The translations under genes and the position numbers were made by a program. Shown here in pieces: positions 60,272 through 64,000 of a DNA stretch of 64,000 nt. Origin of the DNA: Phycomyces nitens (lineage: Eukaryota; Mucoromycota; Mucoromycetes; Mucorales; Phycomycetaceae); the NCBI GenBank assembly GCA_022702545.1, contig JAHRBC010000005.1, forward strand, positions 1,860,001 through 1,924,000. Reading direction: 5' to 3'. Within the stretch, counting starts at the first letter, position 1; each line of letters starts with the position of its first letter. The notes beneath the pieces are model-generated. The model did not search any database, was not told the DNA's origin, and saw nothing but the letters and a program-made list of their open reading frames with translations.

Positions 60272-61812
60272 TGTGAATTGTTGATAAAAGAAATAAAGAT
60301 GGGTATATTTATAGGGTTTATTGGAATTTTATTATTTTTATTATTATTCTGCCATCATTACATCATTTGTATTAGCCGAGGTCTTCCTATGGTCCAGAAA
60401 GGGAAAATATCTTTGTTTGGGTACAACTGCGGATAAAATAGGCGCCTTCTCCATTGCCTTTTGATCCCTGTGGACACTTACCAATCCTGTCCTACATGCT
60501 TATATTGCCCTGTGTCTCTACTGTGACAAGGAGGCTGGAACCGTACACAACATTACATCTAAAATAACACATCAATTGCACACAATGACATCAAACTAGC
60601 ACAAATTGTCAGCAAGAATCGTTTGTAGGCCGAGATCTGCACTCTATTGGGCCATACCTTACACATGCAATTGGGTACATGTGGATTCTAAAACGAGCAC
60701 TTGCTTATTTCTTGGTTGATTTGAGTTTGTGGCTTTTGTGCTTGAGTAAAAATATGCAAAAGTAGAAAACCAAAAAGCCAAACCACAAGGGGGAGTATGT
60801 TTGCCGCAAGTGCCGATGGGTAAAATAAATCAACAGAAAGCTACCTGCCATTAAAAGAAAGACATGTGCTGGAAAATGTATCACAAAAATAAAAGCAAGA
60901 GAATATACATGTACTTATTATATTATTTTATTATTTTTGACATGGCTAGTATAAGATGGGTGTACGATGTCTTTAAGAATAATATGGACATGGAGGATAG
61001 CACTGTTCAGGCTGTAATGGCCATGTGATTGAGATGGGCTGCTTTGATGTGTATGGATCCTATTTAGCACAAAATGACAAATGATAATATCTATACATTT
61101 TTCCCGAGATATTATTTGAATTGTGAATATTCAAAGCATATTTCGAGGATAAACTGTTTGTACTTATTTCCTTGGACCCAAATTTGAACATTATTAATAT
61201 CCTTTTTGTAAAACAGATATAATAATCTCGATTTGGGGTTTAATGATTATGTCCAAAAGAGACACATTCTGAGTAGATTTATTAGTGTTTTGTTTCATGA
61301 CCACCTGCAAGTTTGTCAAACCCTGGTCCAAGGCATGGGTATCCAGACTTTCTTTTAAGATAAGGCACGTACATATTTCGAGTGGACAGCCATTGAATAT
61401 CCTTGTATGGACACAAAGAATATTTGTTTTTTTTTGAAAGAAAAAAAAATTTAAGCTTTTTGGTCTGCACCACAAAAAGAAAATGTACAATTTCAAAAAT
61501 TGAAACAATCTTGATATATTCTCTGGCCAATAAAAAAGAATATGTAGAATATGTAGAATATCCCATAACATTCGGCCTCTTGAAGCCTTTGATTTTACAT
61601 CCCTAGACATATCTTGACCTTGAAGCCCCAACTGTATCCTGCAAGCCAATTTTTCTGTATATCCATCTATCCATCTATCTATCTATCTATCTATCTATCT
61701 ATATATATATTTATTTATTTGCTCTATTTTACAAACACATATTTATTTATATTACATTCTTTATCCTTTACAAATATAACTAAAAAAACAAAAAACTACA
61801 CCAACAACAAAT
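60272..61812. other. Divergent intergenic region
   Basis: The 1.5 kb between the divergent lipid kinase and phosphatase genes. A (CTAT)n microsatellite lies at about 61663-61705 in the likely phosphatase 5' UTR. A minus-strand 94-codon ORF (61282-61566) has no recognised relative. No gene is supported. Confidence 0.4.
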
Positions 61813-62688
<876 letters not shown>

Positions 62689-62823
62689 TGGTATCGCATC
62701 AAACGATCTACACTGTAGATGTTTATAATGTACATTTGTCTTTATTACTTGCATATTCTCTGTGTTAATTATTGAACCTGCAATAAAGCAAAACCAAAAA
62801 TAAAATAAAATCGACAGTTTACA

Positions 62824-64000
62824 TCAGGTCAGACTCTGTTCATTTGGCTTATCGTAATTGTCCTGGGTTAACTGTGGGGACTTTGGGTGCAGAATCGAAG
62901 ACGATTTGATTTCGTTTGGAAGGGCATACTTGACATGGCCATAGGTTTCGGGATCAATTGCGTTGCTGCTGGCATTCTCATTGTAGGTCTTCTTTCTTCT
63001 GTAGAGGTAGATTCCAAAGAGAACTACACTGCTGCCACACATCTTCAAATAGAGTACCAAACACGAGTCAGTTTGTTAGACCCAAAGCAGCTCATTCCCT
63101 TGTGGGTCATGCACAACAGTACCATTATCACAACAGCACTGATGATTCCGGCGACGATCCCTGCCTTGATGTTGGAGTAATGGTTTGTGGAGAAGCCATA
63201 GTAGCCTGATGGCCGGCCTTGTCCATTGAGACCATTGCCATCTGGGCCCCCAGAAGAGAGTAGGTTGTGGGGTGTGTATTGGGTGATCCAGGAACCAGCA
63301 GCGATACTCAATATACCCGTGTCACTGCTGCCTTTCCCACTCACATCTAGTCCAAAAACGATCAACATAAGATCATCTAAAAGATAGGCTGACAACAGGT
63401 CGTGAGGTCCCACACTTTGCAGCATCTGGTCTTACCTTTGTGGTATTTGCGGGGAGTTGGTGGGACTCCTCCGATAAAAGGTGCAGTCCAGCGCATGGTA
63501 TCAAGTTCGAGGATAAACACGTCGTTGAATACTTCATCAGAATCTAAGGACCTAGTTAATCCTAAATTACAGGCATTCTTTATTCGTTTGCTTACGAAGT
63601 GGCCGACCTCCTCCAAACAGAATAACTCGCATACCATCTGAGCCTTTGCAACAGCACAAAATAAGAACCATTGTTGGACACTAGTCAAACACTTACTCAG
63701 GACTGCAGAGTGTCCTCTTCTTGGGGCAGGTATGTTTCCTCCTGCGCTTATGTTGGACCACCGGCTAGAAACGGTGTCGTATACCAGCAGTGTTCCCATT
63801 GACACTGGGTTAAGGGCAAAGTTTCCGTCTGGATCAGTAACGTTTCGTGCATATGTCATTCCGCCCATGATCAGGATTTGGTTTCCATTGATCAGAGTGG
63901 CTGAATGGTCAATTCGTGGCAAGGGAGGGGCGTTTTGGGGAATTGGGTAATAGTAGGTCCAGGTCTATAATAGAAGAACATTGACGCTTATTAGGCAAGC
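62824..64000 (-). CDS. Kelch-repeat single-pass membrane protein (3' part)
   Basis: Incomplete: the first exon seen (63697-63964) begins after an AG acceptor and the gene continues beyond the window. Further exons are 63596-63643, 63436-63543, 63123-63376 and 62824-63042; 298 residues in total. At least two kelch blades are visible (PRIDHSATLINGNQILIMGG and PRRGHSAVLSSDGMRVILFG then GG, with FNDVFILELDTMRWT). After a Gly/Ser-rich linker a transmembrane helix (AGIVAGIISAVVIM continuing SSVVLFGIYLY) and a basic RRKK stop-transfer are followed by a polar cytosolic tail ending NEQSLT. The likely topology is an extracellular or lumenal propeller. Such proteins are frequent in Mucoromycota; function unknown. 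Confidence 0.8.

Overview
The window looks like nuclear DNA of an early-diverging fungus, most likely Mucoromycota. This is inferred from short introns (mostly 40-140 nt) in nearly every gene, AT-rich intergenic DNA full of TA and GAA microsatellites, degenerate Tc1/mariner transposons, and a gene set that includes a WNK-type kinase, all eight-exon COP9 signalosome subunit 6 and an MIX23 homologue. Gene models were spliced by eye from GT..AG signals, reading phase and family similarity; phases close in every model, but none has been checked against RNA.

Layout. 0.8-16 kb is a dense gene block: ATP synthase alpha (+), MIX23 (-), CSN6 (+), an AAAP amino-acid transporter (-), a SAM methyltransferase (-), an alpha-arrestin (-), a WNK-like kinase (+) and NOP16 (-). 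16-37 kb is a repeat island. It holds a ~0.95-kb direct repeat at 17.0 and 33.7 kb that carries a convincing but unannotated spliced transcription unit, three Tc1/mariner relics at 18.3-20.8 kb, a cluster of tandem repeats of many periods at 21.6-25.4 kb (including a ~148-bp satellite), and an intronless 699-codon orphan ORF with an N-terminal membrane anchor and two FxFG motifs. 37-45 kb is a second gene block: copper chaperone for SOD (+), a nucleoplasmin-like protein (+), an uncharacterised beta-rich protein (-) and a secretory-pathway UDP-glycosyltransferase (-). 45-58 kb is gene-poor and dominated by an 8.6-kb palindrome, with two ~3.63-kb arms of about 99.8% identity, each carrying two tRNA-like sequences, around a 1.3-kb spacer with a transposase relic. 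58-64 kb returns to genes: a diacylglycerol/sphingoid lipid kinase (-), a Siw14-type phosphatase (+) and the 3' part of a kelch-repeat membrane protein (-).

The genes are unrelated housekeeping and signalling functions, as expected for a fungal chromosome; there is no sign of a metabolic cluster. The most unusual items are the giant palindrome, the duplicated spliced transcription unit, the nucleosome-length satellite, and a WNK kinase whose chloride-sensing leucines are replaced.
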